Positions 32,664 to 41,251 are shown, counted from the stretch's first letter. The stretch is 64,000 nt of DNA from Thermoplasmata archaeon (GCA_027306505.1 DAHUZP010000057.1:62001-126000), one strand, 5' to 3'. A program made the numbers and translations. The notes: generated by a model not told the origin, from the letters alone.

Positions 32664-35267
32664 ATGACGCTGGGGGACCGCGTGGCCCGCTCGAGCCTAC
32701 CGGCGGTGATCGTCCTGCTGGCCGTCGTGGGCCTTCTGACGGGGGTGGGGACCCCTCTCCTCGCCCACTACGATGGCATGGGAGCGCGCTCCGTCCCGCG
32801 GCCTCCCCCCTCCTGGGGAGCCCTTATCCTCCCGACCCCGGCATCGACCTCGCCCTCCATCTCCACCCCCTCGATCGCTTCGCCAACCCTCCCCCCATCC
32901 TTGGAGGAGACGGGGAGGTTGGCGGGCTCCGCCGCCGCTCCTCCTTACGACTGGACGAACCTCTCGGCCTTGGCCTCTGGGCAGGGGCCTTCTGCTCGGA
33001 GGTCTGCCGCGATGGCCTACGACACGGCGGATGGAGAGCTGGTTGTCTTTGGCGGAGCCGGTCCCTCAGGCTACCCTCTCGGGGACACCTGGACCTATTC
33101 CGGTGGGTCCTGGACGAACGTAACGTCCTTCAGTCCCGCTCACCCGCCGGCCCGGTCGGGAGCCGGCCTCGCATGGGACCCCTCCGGACAGCTCCTCGTC
33201 CTCTTCGGGGGCGAAGGCTTCACCGGATCGCTCTACAACGACACCTGGACCTTCCATGCCGGCGTCTGGACCAATCGCACCTCCTCGCTGACGAGCGTTC
33301 CTCCGGCCCTCCTCGCCCCTTCGCTCGTGACCGACTCCTCCGATGGGCTCGTCCTACTGACGGGTGGGGCAGGGGTCCAGGGGCCGTTCGGAGGGACCTG
33401 GACATGGAAGACGGGAACCTGGACGAACATCACCTCCACCGCTGGCGCTGCGCCTTCCCCGAGGTTGTGGAGCGAGGTGTCCAACGACCCCGCGGACCAC
33501 GGCGCGCTACTCTTCGGGGGGTACAACGAGAACGTGACGTACTTCTCGGACACTTGGCTCTTCCACGCAGGTAGCTGGACCAACCTCTCCGCGCCCCTCT
33601 CCTCCTCCCCTCCACCCACGATCGAGGGTGAGCTTTTGTGGGAAGCCCCGACGCAGAGCCTCGTCCTCTGCGAAGGTTCCCGTGTGACGGGGCTCGGCGT
33701 ACCTCTCCTCAGCCCGTATGTCTGGGCCTGGGAGCACGGCGCCTGGACCAATCTCACGGCGCCGCTCCACGGGGCTCCTGCGCTGCGGGACCTCTCCTCG
33801 GTCGCTTCGCTGCCCAATGGCGGCGGGGTCGGGGTCCTTTTCGGCGGGTGGGGAGCCTCCTCCGAGCTCGGTGACCTCGAGCTCTTGCATCCAGGTCTCC
33901 TCCTCAGCGCGACGCTGGGCCCGTCCCCAGTTCCGGTGGGGACCATGGTGCAGGGCTTCTCGAACGTGACGGGGGGAGCGCCCCCGGTGACGTACGGTTG
34001 GAACTGGGGCGATGGTGGCCGCTCGGGGAGCGAGAACGCTTCCCACGCCTATTCTGTCGCAGGGACCTACTCCGTCCAGCTCCTCGCGAACGATTCCCTC
34101 GGGGAGCGGGCCTATGCGAACTTCTCCGTTCGGGTGGTGAGCGGCCTCGCCGTGAGCGTGAGCGCGACGTCGAGCTCCACGGATGTGGGGTTCGCTGTGG
34201 CCCTAAGGTCGACCGTCCTCGGAGGCACCGCTCCCTACTCCTACGCCTGGGACCTGGGAGATGGGAGCCCGGTCTTGACGAGCGCTGCCCCTTCCCATCC
34301 CTACGCCTCTCCGGGGACCTACCAGGTGACGCTCACGGTGACCGATGCGAAGGGTCTCCAGGGCACCTCGTCGCTCAACGTCACCGTCCACGCGCTCCCT
34401 CAGGTCGCTTTCGTGGTCTCCCCCGCCACGCCCCGCGTGAACGCCACGGTGCAGTTCACCTCGATCCTGAACGGCGGCGAAGCGCCGTTCACCTATGCGT
34501 GGACCTTCGGGGATGGAGGTGTCGCCTCCAACGCGTCCCCGACCCACGCCTACCGGTTCGCCGGGATCTTCCTGGTATGGGCGAACGTGAGCGACGCGGT
34601 CGGCGCCACCGCCTCGGTGAACGACTCGCTCCAGGTCGCGTCGACCGGGCTGCCCCTCACGCTCACGGCGTCGGTGTCTCCCAGGAACGGGACCCCCTCG
34701 ACCCCCTTCAGCTTCTCTTCGGTCGCCTCCGGAGGCTCCCCACCCTACACGATCTCCTGGTCGTTCGGTGACGGCGGTCATGCGGCCGGTGCCAACGTGA
34801 CCCACACCTACGCTCTGGCGAGCGCTTCGCCTTACTCCGTGTTCGCGAACGTTTCGGACGCTTCGGGAGCACTCGCCTCCGTGTCGCTCCGGGTCTACGT
34901 CAACGCTTCGGGGTCGCCCGGCGGCGGCTCTGGAGGTGGTGGAGGCGGAGGAGGAGGAGGAGGAGGATCGGGGGGCGGGGGTACCCTCGGGGTCCTCAGC
35001 ACCTCGAAGTGGAGCCTGCTCCTTGCGCTCGTCGCGGTTGGCGCGGCAGCGGTCCTCGCCTTCCTTCTGGTCCGGCGCAGACGCCGCTCCACGAGCGACG
35101 GCCGCCCCTCGGAGACCGCTGGGAAGGGCGTCGCCCAGGAGAGCCCGGGGGGCCCGGCTTCACCGAGCGGCCCCGGGGACCCTCACACCGGACCGTCCGG
35201 CTATCCCAGCACGGCGGGAACCCCCCCCCATCGGAGGACCGAGGGGGGGTCTCCCCCCCCTGGCTAG
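32664..35267 (+). CDS. large surface protein with Kelch-like repeats, PKD domains and C-terminal anchor
   Basis: An 867-residue exported protein. A signal/anchor occupies about residues 12-32. The N-terminal half has a beta-propeller pattern with five W-x-x-x-x-G-x-W-T-N-x-[TS] repeats (for example WTYSGGSWTNVT, WTFHAGVWTNRT, WAWEHGAWTNLT), each preceded by a VFGG or LFGG strand. Four PKD-type domains follow, marked by YGWNWGDGG, YAWDLGDGS, YAWTFGDGG and ISWSFGDGG. A poly-Gly linker, one membrane helix and a basic, Pro/Gly-rich cytoplasmic tail close the protein. It probably mediates surface attachment or glycan binding; no catalytic residues are seen. Its stop shares the tetramer CTAG with the opposing gene's stop. 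Confidence 0.85.
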   Translation: MTLGDRVARSSLPAVIVLLAVVGLLTGVGTPLLAHYDGMGARSVPRPPPSWGALILPTPASTSPSISTPSIASPTLPPSLEETGRLAGSAAAPPYDWTNLSALASGQGPSARRSAAMAYDTADGELVVFGGAGPSGYPLGDTWTYSGGSWTNVTSFSPAHPPARSGAGLAWDPSGQLLVLFGGEGFTGSLYNDTWTFHAGVWTNRTSSLTSVPPALLAPSLVTDSSDGLVLLTGGAGVQGPFGGTWTWKTGTWTNITSTAGAAPSPRLWSEVSNDPADHGALLFGGYNENVTYFSDTWLFHAGSWTNLSAPLSSSPPPTIEGELLWEAPTQSLVLCEGSRVTGLGVPLLSPYVWAWEHGAWTNLTAPLHGAPALRDLSSVASLPNGGGVGVLFGGWGASSELGDLELLHPGLLLSATLGPSPVPVGTMVQGFSNVTGGAPPVTYGWNWGDGGRSGSENASHAYSVAGTYSVQLLANDSLGERAYANFSVRVVSGLAVSVSATSSSTDVGFAVALRSTVLGGTAPYSYAWDLGDGSPVLTSAAPSHPYASPGTYQVTLTVTDAKGLQGTSSLNVTVHALPQVAFVVSPATPRVNATVQFTSILNGGEAPFTYAWTFGDGGVASNASPTHAYRFAGIFLVWANVSDAVGATASVNDSLQVASTGLPLTLTASVSPRNGTPSTPFSFSSVASGGSPPYTISWSFGDGGHAAGANVTHTYALASASPYSVFANVSDASGALASVSLRVYVNASGSPGGGSGGGGGGGGGGGGSGGGGTLGVLSTSKWSLLLALVAVGAAAVLAFLLVRRRRRSTSDGRPSETAGKGVAQESPGGPASPSGPGDPHTGPSGYPSTAGTPPHRRTEGGSPPPG

Positions 35268-35695
35268 TCCTTCTCGAAGACCATCCCGATCTTGTAGGAC
35301 TTGGTCCAGTGGACCTTGTCCCCGATCTTGAGGTCCTCGGGGCGCTTCGCGTTCGGGAGCCATCCGGAGACGACCGTCCCCTCCTCCAGCCGCACGAGCG
35401 CGTAGGCGTACGGGGCGTCGTTGACGAACTCGTCCGCCGGCACGTTCTGGAGAGAGTAGGCGATCACTTCGCCCGTCCCCTTGAACGTGGTCTCGCTGAC
35501 GTCCTTCTTGCTCCCGCAGCGAGGGCACTGCAGGATGTAGGTGAGGGTCTTGTACCCGCATGCGCAGGCGTAGCCGCGCAGCTTCCCATCCTCCTCGTAC
35601 CCCTTGTAGAACTCCCCCACGGAGTGTGGAGCGCTCACGGGACCGGTAGCGGGCGCATGGGCCTGGGCGGCGGGGGTCTGGACCTGAGCTGCCAT
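35264..35695 (-). CDS. DUF35 / ChsH2-type Zn-ribbon OB-fold protein
   Basis: A 143-residue acyl-CoA-associated protein. After an Ala/Pro-rich N-terminus, the zinc ribbon uses CAC (in GYACACGYKTLTY) and CPRC (in LQCPRCGSKK). It is followed by the OB fold GTGEVIAYSLQNVP, YALVRLEEGTVVSGWL and LKIGDKVHWTKSYKIG. DUF35 proteins bind thiolases and related enzymes and help channel acyl-CoA intermediates. This one lies 29 bases downstream of a thiolase gene, the standard pairing. The ATG at 35695 is used; the longer open frame runs into the thiolase gene. Confidence 0.9.
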   Translation of the reverse strand: MAAQVQTPAAQAHAPATGPVSAPHSVGEFYKGYEEDGKLRGYACACGYKTLTYILQCPRCGSKKDVSETTFKGTGEVIAYSLQNVPADEFVNDAPYAYALVRLEEGTVVSGWLPNAKRPEDLKIGDKVHWTKSYKIGMVFEKD

Positions 35696-35724
35696 TTCTC
35701 TTCCTCCTTTTTGATCCTCGCGGT

Positions 35725-36882
35725 CTACTTCCTCTCGAAGATGTGGACGGAGCAGCTGCCCCCGGTCGCGCCGACGTTCTGGCAGACGGCCCACTGGGCG
35801 TCCTTGACCTGGCGCTTCCCGGCATGGCCGTTGAACTGCTCCATGACCTCGACGACCTGGGCGGCACCGGTCGCGCTCACGGGGTGCCCCTTCGCCTTGA
35901 GCCCACCGGAGACGTTGATCGGCGTCGCGCCATCGACCGCGGTCGCACCCTCCGCGGCGGCGGCCGCGGCCTTGCCCTTCGGGTAGAATCCGAGGTCCTC
36001 CATCGCGAGCACCTCGGCGATGGTGAAGCAGTCGTGCACCTCGGTGAAGTCGATGTCCTTCGGGGTCACGCCCGCCGCCTTGAAGGCCTTTTCGCCCGCG
36101 ATGCGCGTCGCGGGAAGGGCCGTGAGGTCCGCGCGGTCTTGGAGCGCGGCGATGCTTCCCGCGCGGGCGGAGGCCCGAATCGCGGCAGGAGTGCTCGTGA
36201 GGTCCTTCTTGAACCTCGCCGGGTTCACCACCACGATCGCCGCAGCGCCGTCAGAGAACGGGCAGCAGTCGTAGAGCCGGAGCGGCCAGGCGATCGCGGC
36301 CGAATTCATGTAGGTGTCCATGGAGATTGGCTTCTGGAAGTGTGCGTGCGGGTTCCCCGAGGCGTTCTGATGGTTCTTCACCGCGATCGCCCCCAGCTGC
36401 TCGGGCTTGGTCCCGTACTTGTGCATGTGGGCGCTAGCGAGCGTCGCGTAGAGGCCCGGGAAGGTCGCGCCGTTGCGAGCCTCGAAGGCGTAGTCGGCGC
36501 CCATCGCGAAGTAGCTCGTCGCCGCGAGCGTCTCCATGTGGGAGAGCTTCTCGACGCCCACCACGAGCGCCGCGTCCAAGAACCCACCCGCCACGTGGAC
36601 GTAGGCCTCGTGGAGCGCGGCCGAGGAGGAGGAACAGGCGGACTCGATGGTCGCGGAGGGGACCTCCGGGATACCGAGGGCCGTGTTGATGAGGGGGCCC
36701 ACGTGGGCCTGCCGCTCGGCGACTCCGAAGCAGTTCGAGACGAAGGTGTAGCCGATGTCCTTCGGCCCGAGCCCGGCCTGACGGATCGCCTCCAGGGAGA
36801 CCCTGGCTGCGGCCTCTCGGCCGGTATCGGACATCTTGCCGAACTTGTTCATCGCGGCGCCGGCGACCCAGACTTCTTCCAT
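35725..36882 (-). CDS. thiolase-family acetyl-CoA acetyltransferase (archaeal/SCP-x type)
   Basis: A 385-residue thiolase. The nucleophilic cysteine is in ESACSSSSAALHEAY, the catalytic His in LKAKGHPVSATGAAQ, and the second Cys region in CQNVGATGGSCSVHIF. It opens with MEEVWVAGAAMNKFGKMSD, the usual archaeal start. The lack of a classical GGG-type C-terminus places it with the SCP-x/archaeal branch that works with a DUF35 partner. It could condense acetyl-CoA for the mevalonate pathway or cleave 3-ketoacyl-CoA in beta-oxidation; the other genes here favour the latter, but no HMG-CoA synthase is present to decide. An ATG at 36909 is an alternative start. Confidence 0.9.
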   Translation of the reverse strand: MEEVWVAGAAMNKFGKMSDTGREAAARVSLEAIRQAGLGPKDIGYTFVSNCFGVAERQAHVGPLINTALGIPEVPSATIESACSSSSAALHEAYVHVAGGFLDAALVVGVEKLSHMETLAATSYFAMGADYAFEARNGATFPGLYATLASAHMHKYGTKPEQLGAIAVKNHQNASGNPHAHFQKPISMDTYMNSAAIAWPLRLYDCCPFSDGAAAIVVVNPARFKKDLTSTPAAIRASARAGSIAALQDRADLTALPATRIAGEKAFKAAGVTPKDIDFTEVHDCFTIAEVLAMEDLGFYPKGKAAAAAAEGATAVDGATPINVSGGLKAKGHPVSATGAAQVVEVMEQFNGHAGKRQVKDAQWAVCQNVGATGGSCSVHIFERK

Positions 36883-36951
36883 GGTGGTTGCTTCCACCGG
36901 CCAGCGCATCCCGTAAGGAATCCGGACCGGTGCCGGGACCACCGGCTCCCG

Positions 36952-36958
36952 ATTTAAG
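36952..36958 (-). promoter_or_regulatory. TATA-like box for the thiolase-DUF35 operon
   Basis: The minus strand reads cttaaat. The predicted TSS near 36929 excludes the ATG at 36942 and leaves 36909 or 36882 as starts. Confidence 0.45.
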
Positions 36959-37067
36959 CGTCTTTCGGGGGGCGCTCCAGAGGGGTCCCAGGGAGGGGGG
37001 GGCCAGGGGGGACGCCCCAGACCCGAGCGAGGTCGCGAGCCCGGGGGGTCGTTCGGGAGCCCGGAGC

Positions 37068-37361
37068 TCAGCCCGGTGGACGGGCCCGCTCCACCCCGGG
37101 AAGCTCGAGCACGTGGGCAAGCTCCCGGAACGCGCGGTCCGCCTCGGCCGCGTCATGGGTCTTGAGGACGACCTTCCCGTCCCTCGTGAGGGTCATCTCG
37201 GGCGTGCCAGGGAGGATGAGCATGACCCGGGCGTCGATCACCGTGCGGTGATCGGCCTCGAGCTTCGTCCGCGCTTGCGCGAGGTCGAGCCTCAGCTTGG
37301 GCTCAGGGATCGCCTCGTAGGCCCCGCCGTTCGAGCAGAGCGCGAGCGAGCGGTAGCTCAC
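37068..37361 (-). CDS. small protein coupled to the ThiI homologue
   Basis: A 97-residue protein starting at GTG, overlapping the thiI stop by GTGA. It begins MSYRSLALCSNGGAYEAIP and has an alternating strand/helix pattern (VMLILPGTPEMTLTRDG, KVVLKTHDAAEADRAF) that could be a compact alpha/beta fold. I do not recognise it. Strict translational coupling implies that it works with or regulates the ThiI-type enzyme. No metal-binding or catalytic motif stands out. Confidence 0.65.
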   Translation of the reverse strand: MSYRSLALCSNGGAYEAIPEPKLRLDLAQARTKLEADHRTVIDARVMLILPGTPEMTLTRDGKVVLKTHDAAEADRAFRELAHVLELPGVERARPPG

Positions 37362-37984
37362 TGGAGCTCCGCGCGCTTCACGACGTCCTCGAGGATGCGC
37401 TCGACGTCGATCTTCTGCTCCTCGCCCAGGATCTGGACCAGACGGCTCCGAGTCGCGGGCTTGTCCGGGACGGCCTGGCAGCAGAGCCCAGGCCGAGTCG
37501 AGATACCGTAGGTGCCGAGCGCCTTCGCCCGCTCCTCGATCTCGTGCTTGTCGAAGCCGATGAGGGGCCGGACGATGGGAAGGCGGACCGCCGTGGTCGC
37601 CGAGCGCATGTTGGGGAGCGTCTGGCTGGCGACCTGCCCCAGCGCTTCCCCCGTCACGAGAAAGCTCGCACCCTCCCTCTCGGCGATCCGCTCGGCCGAG
37701 CGCCACATGAAACGGCGGCACATGATGCAACCGACGTGCCGGTCGGTGTTCCGCATGAGGGTGATCTGGGTGGACCCGTGGGGCAGGACGTAGAGCGGGA
37801 GCGCCTGACCGTGGAGCGTGCGGAGCACCTGGAGGTGGTCGTGCACCTTCTCGAGCGGGCTCGTGTCCGTGAACGGTCGGTTGTCCATGTGGACTGCGAC
37901 GAGCTCGTGGCCCCGGCCCATCACCATGTCGGCCGCGACGGGAGAGTCGATCCCGCCGGACATCAGCACCACGCCCTTCCCCAT
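37358..37984 (-). CDS. thiI: ThiI-type PP-loop sulfurtransferase core
   Basis: A 208-residue adenylating domain of ThiI, which forms 4-thiouridine in tRNA and can supply sulfur for thiamine. The PP-loop is VLMSGGIDSPVAADM. The cysteine pair in GCIMCRRFM and the segment LVTGEALGQVASQT match the family. The usual N-terminal ferredoxin-like and THUMP domains, which bind tRNA, are missing, as is a rhodanese domain. A TATA-like box at leaderless distance supports this start, so the short form looks genuine rather than truncated. Confidence 0.85.
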   Translation of the reverse strand: MGKGVVLMSGGIDSPVAADMVMGRGHELVAVHMDNRPFTDTSPLEKVHDHLQVLRTLHGQALPLYVLPHGSTQITLMRNTDRHVGCIMCRRFMWRSAERIAEREGASFLVTGEALGQVASQTLPNMRSATTAVRLPIVRPLIGFDKHEIEERAKALGTYGISTRPGLCCQAVPDKPATRSRLVQILGEEQKIDVERILEDVVKRAELQ

Positions 37985-38009
37985 CTCACCCCTCCCGAGC
38001 GAAGGTGGT

Positions 38010-38016
38010 GTATTTC
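38010..38016 (-). promoter_or_regulatory. TATA-like box for thiI
   Basis: The minus strand reads gaaatac, about 29 bases before the ATG at 37984. Confidence 0.4.
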
Positions 38017-38114
38017 AGGCCTAGGTCACCGGGTGGCCCTTGAGGGGGGTGATGGGTCGCTCTGGGGGCTCCCCCCGGGGCCCCCCGAACGCTTAAGCCC
38101 TCCCGCGCCAATAC

Positions 38115-38122
38115 GTATAAAC
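38115..38122 (+). promoter_or_regulatory. TATA box for the V4R-like/DUF835 gene
   Basis: gtataaac is a strong TATA element. The predicted TSS near 38144 leaves a leader of about 26 bases containing ggagggaagg before the GTG at 38170. Between this box and the thiI promoter the gap has only GC-rich inverted repeats (around 38070-38090). Confidence 0.55.
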
Positions 38123-38169
38123 ACCCATCTGCCCGGCACTTCTTCGGCTCGGGGCGGAGGGAAGGTTCT

Positions 38170-39330
38170 GTGTCTGCTACGGCAGGAGTAGGTTGGGCGC
38201 CGCCAGGGAAAGTGCCGACCGCGGCCCGCGTCGGGGAACACCGTCACGGCCCCTCGGTGACCGACGGTTTACCCGTCCCAGACCTTCATCGCTTCCTCGC
38301 GATGCCGGCCGACGAGGTCGCCTTCCTGAGGGGGACCCTCGGGCTTTACCTGGGGACCTCCCGGGTGGAGGAGATCCTTCGGCTCTTCGGCCGTCGCATG
38401 GGCCGGAGCATGGCCGTGCTGGACCCGGACGCCCCGGACGTCGCGGCGACAGTGGGACACCTCGCCGCCCAGGTCGGTCTGGGGAAGGTCATCACCGCTC
38501 CCTGGTCCGACCCCTCCTCTGGGGCCCGAGACGCGCTGGGGCGAGGTGGGACGGGAGCACGTTCCCCAGAGGGGAGCCGAGGTCGCTGGGCGGGACGGGA
38601 CCGGGGGGAGGAGGGGGTCGAGCTCTCCGGTTGGGCACTGCTCTTGGACCGCCTCGCCGAGAGGCTCCCCGCGGGGGAGCCCCGGGCGCAGCCGGTCTTC
38701 ACCGCAGGCTTCATCGAGGGGCTCTTCGAGGGGATCCTGGGGGGACGCGTCCACGGTGAACTTCGCAAGTTGGGAAGCGGTCGCTGGGAGCTCGAAGTGG
38801 GGCTCCTTCCCTTGCGAGGCCCCAAGGTCCCAGGCACCGCCCGCTTCCGCCTGCCCGGTCCTCGCGCCTATCGCTGGGAGACGCAGGAAGGGGGGGAGTT
38901 CTTCGAGCGGCTAGCCCCCTACCTGGTCCCCGGTTCGACGCTCGGGTTCGCGCGCGAAGCCCCCCGTCGTCTGAGGGCGGAGTTTGGCTACGGGAACGCG
39001 GAGCTGCACTGGTTCGCGGTCACGTTCCGTCCGGGGGAGTCCATCATCTCGCCGCGCCAGGTGGGACACGTCGTCGAGGTCACCGAGAGCTTCCTCATGC
39101 ACCGCTTCAGCAACGCGGCCGCACCCCTGGTCTTCCTCCAGGGTCTGGACTACCTCGCCAACCGGAACGAGCCGCGCACCGTCGTGCGACTCGTCGAGGT
39201 CGTCAAGGAGCGGGTCGTCTCGGCCCGAGGGTCCCTCGTGGTGGAGCTTCCCCTGGACGGGCTCGACCGGGAGATCGTCGCCCAGCTGAGACGGGAGCTC
39301 TCCTCGGTACTGCCCGAAGAGGGCGGGTAG
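38170..39330 (+). CDS. probable sensor with V4R-like and DUF835 domains
   Basis: A 386-residue soluble protein. Residues about 45-215 resemble a V4R ligand-binding domain: LFGRRMGRSMAVL, HLAAQVGLGKVITAP and the closing FTAGFIEGLFEGILGGRVHGEL. The cysteines common in V4R are absent. Residues about 245-380 match archaeal DUF835: FAREAPRRLRAEFGYG, ISPRQVGHVVEVTESFL, PLVFLQGLDYLANRN and LVVELPLDGLDREIVAQL. DUF835 is found in archaeal signalling proteins; the pair suggests ligand sensing coupled to an output partner not encoded here. The V4R assignment is tentative, DUF835 firmer. Confidence 0.7.
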   Translation: MSATAGVGWAPPGKVPTAARVGEHRHGPSVTDGLPVPDLHRFLAMPADEVAFLRGTLGLYLGTSRVEEILRLFGRRMGRSMAVLDPDAPDVAATVGHLAAQVGLGKVITAPWSDPSSGARDALGRGGTGARSPEGSRGRWAGRDRGEEGVELSGWALLLDRLAERLPAGEPRAQPVFTAGFIEGLFEGILGGRVHGELRKLGSGRWELEVGLLPLRGPKVPGTARFRLPGPRAYRWETQEGGEFFERLAPYLVPGSTLGFAREAPRRLRAEFGYGNAELHWFAVTFRPGESIISPRQVGHVVEVTESFLMHRFSNAAAPLVFLQGLDYLANRNEPRTVVRLVEVVKERVVSARGSLVVELPLDGLDREIVAQLRRELSSVLPEEGG

Positions 39331-39362
39331 GTCCGCCGCTCTCGGCGAGGGCGCGGGGAAGT

Positions 39363-39370
39363 ACTTAGAT
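39363..39370 (+). promoter_or_regulatory. TATA-like box for the alpha/beta hydrolase
   Basis: acttagat is centred about 26 bases before the GTG at 39392, favouring that leaderless GTG start. Confidence 0.45.
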
Positions 39371-39391
39371 AGCCCCCGCCCTGGGGAGCGC

Positions 39392-40258
39392 GTGCCGGAC
39401 CTACAGGTGCGCGGCAGCGCCCTCCATTACGAGGAGCTGGGAGCGGGGCCTGCGGTCGTCCTGCTGCACGGCCTCGGCGGGGATGGTCACGAGTGGGTCC
39501 TGCAGAAGGGGCCCCTATCCGAGAAGCATCGCGTCATCCTGCCGGACCTCAAGGGACACGGCCGGTCGGCCCCTCCTCCCTCCCCGCTCTACAGCCCATT
39601 CGACCATGCGAAGGACGTGCTCGACCTCCTGGACCAGCTCCGGGTCGAGAAGGCCTGGCTGGTCGGGCTCAGCGCGGGAGGGTTCGTCACCCTCGCGATC
39701 GCGCTGGACCACCCCGAACGGGTCCGGGGCATCGTGCTCGCCGCGACGACCGCCCACGTGGACAAGTACACCCAGGCGGTCGGGAAGCGCTGGATCGAGA
39801 CGTTCCAGAAGCAGGGGTTCGACGCCTACATGGACCAGGAGATGCGGGACATCTTCCACCCTGACTGGCTCCTCGCCCACTTGGACGAGATGGAGAAGTT
39901 CAAGGAGAGCCAGCGAGGCCGCGACCTCTCCGGGATCGCCCCCTCCGGGGCGGCGAACGCCACCTGGGACGTCCGTTCCAGGATCGGGAAGATCAAGCTC
40001 CCCACCCTCGTGGTGCACGGGATGGACGACCGGGTGGTCGATCCCACCTCCGCCCGGATCCTCCGGCAGACCATCGTGGGATCGGAGATGAAGCTCTACT
40101 CGAACACGGGCCACATGCTCATCCTGGAGCGGCCGAAGGAGTTCAACGCCCTGTTGCTCGACTTCTTCGGAAGGGACGGTCAGAAGGCTGGCGGCGGCCC
40201 CCGTCCCCCCGGGTCGGAGGCCAGCCCGGGCGACGGCGGGGCCCTTCCCTCGAGCTAG
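39392..40258 (+). CDS. alpha/beta-hydrolase fold protein
   Basis: A 288-residue hydrolase. The oxyanion strand is VVLLHGLGGDGHEW, the nucleophile elbow is GLSAGGFV (S94), the acid lies in HGMDDRVVDP and the histidine in YSNTGHMLILERP. The overall pattern fits esterases, C-C hydrolases and related small-molecule hydrolases. The substrate is unknown. A Gly/Pro-rich tail of about 25 residues closes the protein. It lies 63 bases upstream of the CitE-like gene in the same direction. Confidence 0.88.
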   Translation: MPDLQVRGSALHYEELGAGPAVVLLHGLGGDGHEWVLQKGPLSEKHRVILPDLKGHGRSAPPPSPLYSPFDHAKDVLDLLDQLRVEKAWLVGLSAGGFVTLAIALDHPERVRGIVLAATTAHVDKYTQAVGKRWIETFQKQGFDAYMDQEMRDIFHPDWLLAHLDEMEKFKESQRGRDLSGIAPSGAANATWDVRSRIGKIKLPTLVVHGMDDRVVDPTSARILRQTIVGSEMKLYSNTGHMLILERPKEFNALLLDFFGRDGQKAGGGPRPPGSEASPGDGGALPSS

Positions 40259-40321
40259 GGGAACGGCGGTCATCTAGCCCCACCGACGTACGAAGAGCAC
40301 GGGAAGGAGGGGAGAAGAGGC

Positions 40322-41251
40322 ATGGTGGCCCGACCTTCCAAGCGTCCTCCCGTCCCTCCGTATCGGCGCGTGGAGCTCTCGACGCCCGGGCATGACCTGC
40401 GGATGCTGCGCAAGGCCGCGGCCACGCCCTCCGACCTGGTGCTCATGGACCTGGAGGACGGTTGCGCTCCCGGGCAGAAGGCGGCCGCCCGGGCCGTCAT
40501 CGCGGAGGCCGCGAGGACGCTCGATTGGGGCTCACGGGTGGTCGCGTTCCGGCCCAACGGCATCGGCACCTCCTACTTCCTCGACGACCTCTTGGAGGTC
40601 GTAGGGGCGGCGGGCGAGCACCTCGACCTGCTGGTGCTCCCCAAGGTCCGCTCGGCGGAGGAGGTGCGCTACGTCGATCGCCTCCTCCACCATCTCGAGT
40701 GGAAGTTCTCGTTGGAGCCCGGCCGCCTCGCCCTGGAGGTCCTGATCGAGACGGCGGCCGGGGTCCTCCATGCCGAGGAGATCGCGCGCTCCTCCCCACG
40801 CCTACGGGCCCTCCTCTTCGGGATCTACGACTACGCGGGGGAGATCGGGGCGACCGTCGGTCCGGAGTCCTACGCGGAGGTGCAGTTCGCGAAGCAGGCG
40901 ACGCTTGCCGCGGCCCGGACCGCGGGGCTCCTAGCGCTGGACGGCATCTCCTCCCGTTTCAAGGACCTCGAGCTCACCCGGAGCGAGGCCGAGGCCTCCC
41001 GTCGGATGGGGTTCGACGGCAAGTGGGCGATCCACCCAGGCCAGGTCGAAGTGATCCAGCGGGTCTTCACCCCTTCCACTGAGGAGCTCGAGCGTGCCGA
41101 GCACCGCGTCGAGCTCTACCGCTCGGCCGGAGCGGAGGGCAAGGGCGCGATCGCTCTTGGCGAGGAGATGGTCGATGAGGCGACGCTGAGGACCGAGGAG
41201 CGGCGGGTCGCGCTCGGGCGTCACCTGGGGCGCCTGGGGAACAAGAAATAG
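40322..41251 (+). CDS. HpcH/HpaI aldolase family, CitE/malyl-CoA lyase-like
   Basis: A 309-residue TIM-barrel lyase. The N-terminal RVELSTPGHDLRMLRKAA matches the CitE start. Magnesium and CoA-site segments are VLMDLEDGCAPGQKAAAR, FRPNGIGTSYF, LPKVRSAEEV, VLIETAAGVLHAEEIA and FDGKWAIHPGQVEVIQRVF. Members cleave or form malyl-CoA, methylmalyl-CoA or citryl-CoA, or act as malyl-CoA thioesterases. Given the acyl-CoA theme of the window, a CoA-thioester lyase is likely; the exact substrate is open. Confidence 0.88.
   Translation: MVARPSKRPPVPPYRRVELSTPGHDLRMLRKAAATPSDLVLMDLEDGCAPGQKAAARAVIAEAARTLDWGSRVVAFRPNGIGTSYFLDDLLEVVGAAGEHLDLLVLPKVRSAEEVRYVDRLLHHLEWKFSLEPGRLALEVLIETAAGVLHAEEIARSSPRLRALLFGIYDYAGEIGATVGPESYAEVQFAKQATLAAARTAGLLALDGISSRFKDLELTRSEAEASRRMGFDGKWAIHPGQVEVIQRVFTPSTEELERAEHRVELYRSAGAEGKGAIALGEEMVDEATLRTEERRVALGRHLGRLGNKK

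Noticed and set aside
34917-34980. Gly-codon repeat tract in the surface-protein gene as a possible phase-variation site
   Set aside because: The tract is made of in-frame mixed glycine codons rather than a short perfect repeat, so it reads as a plain linker.
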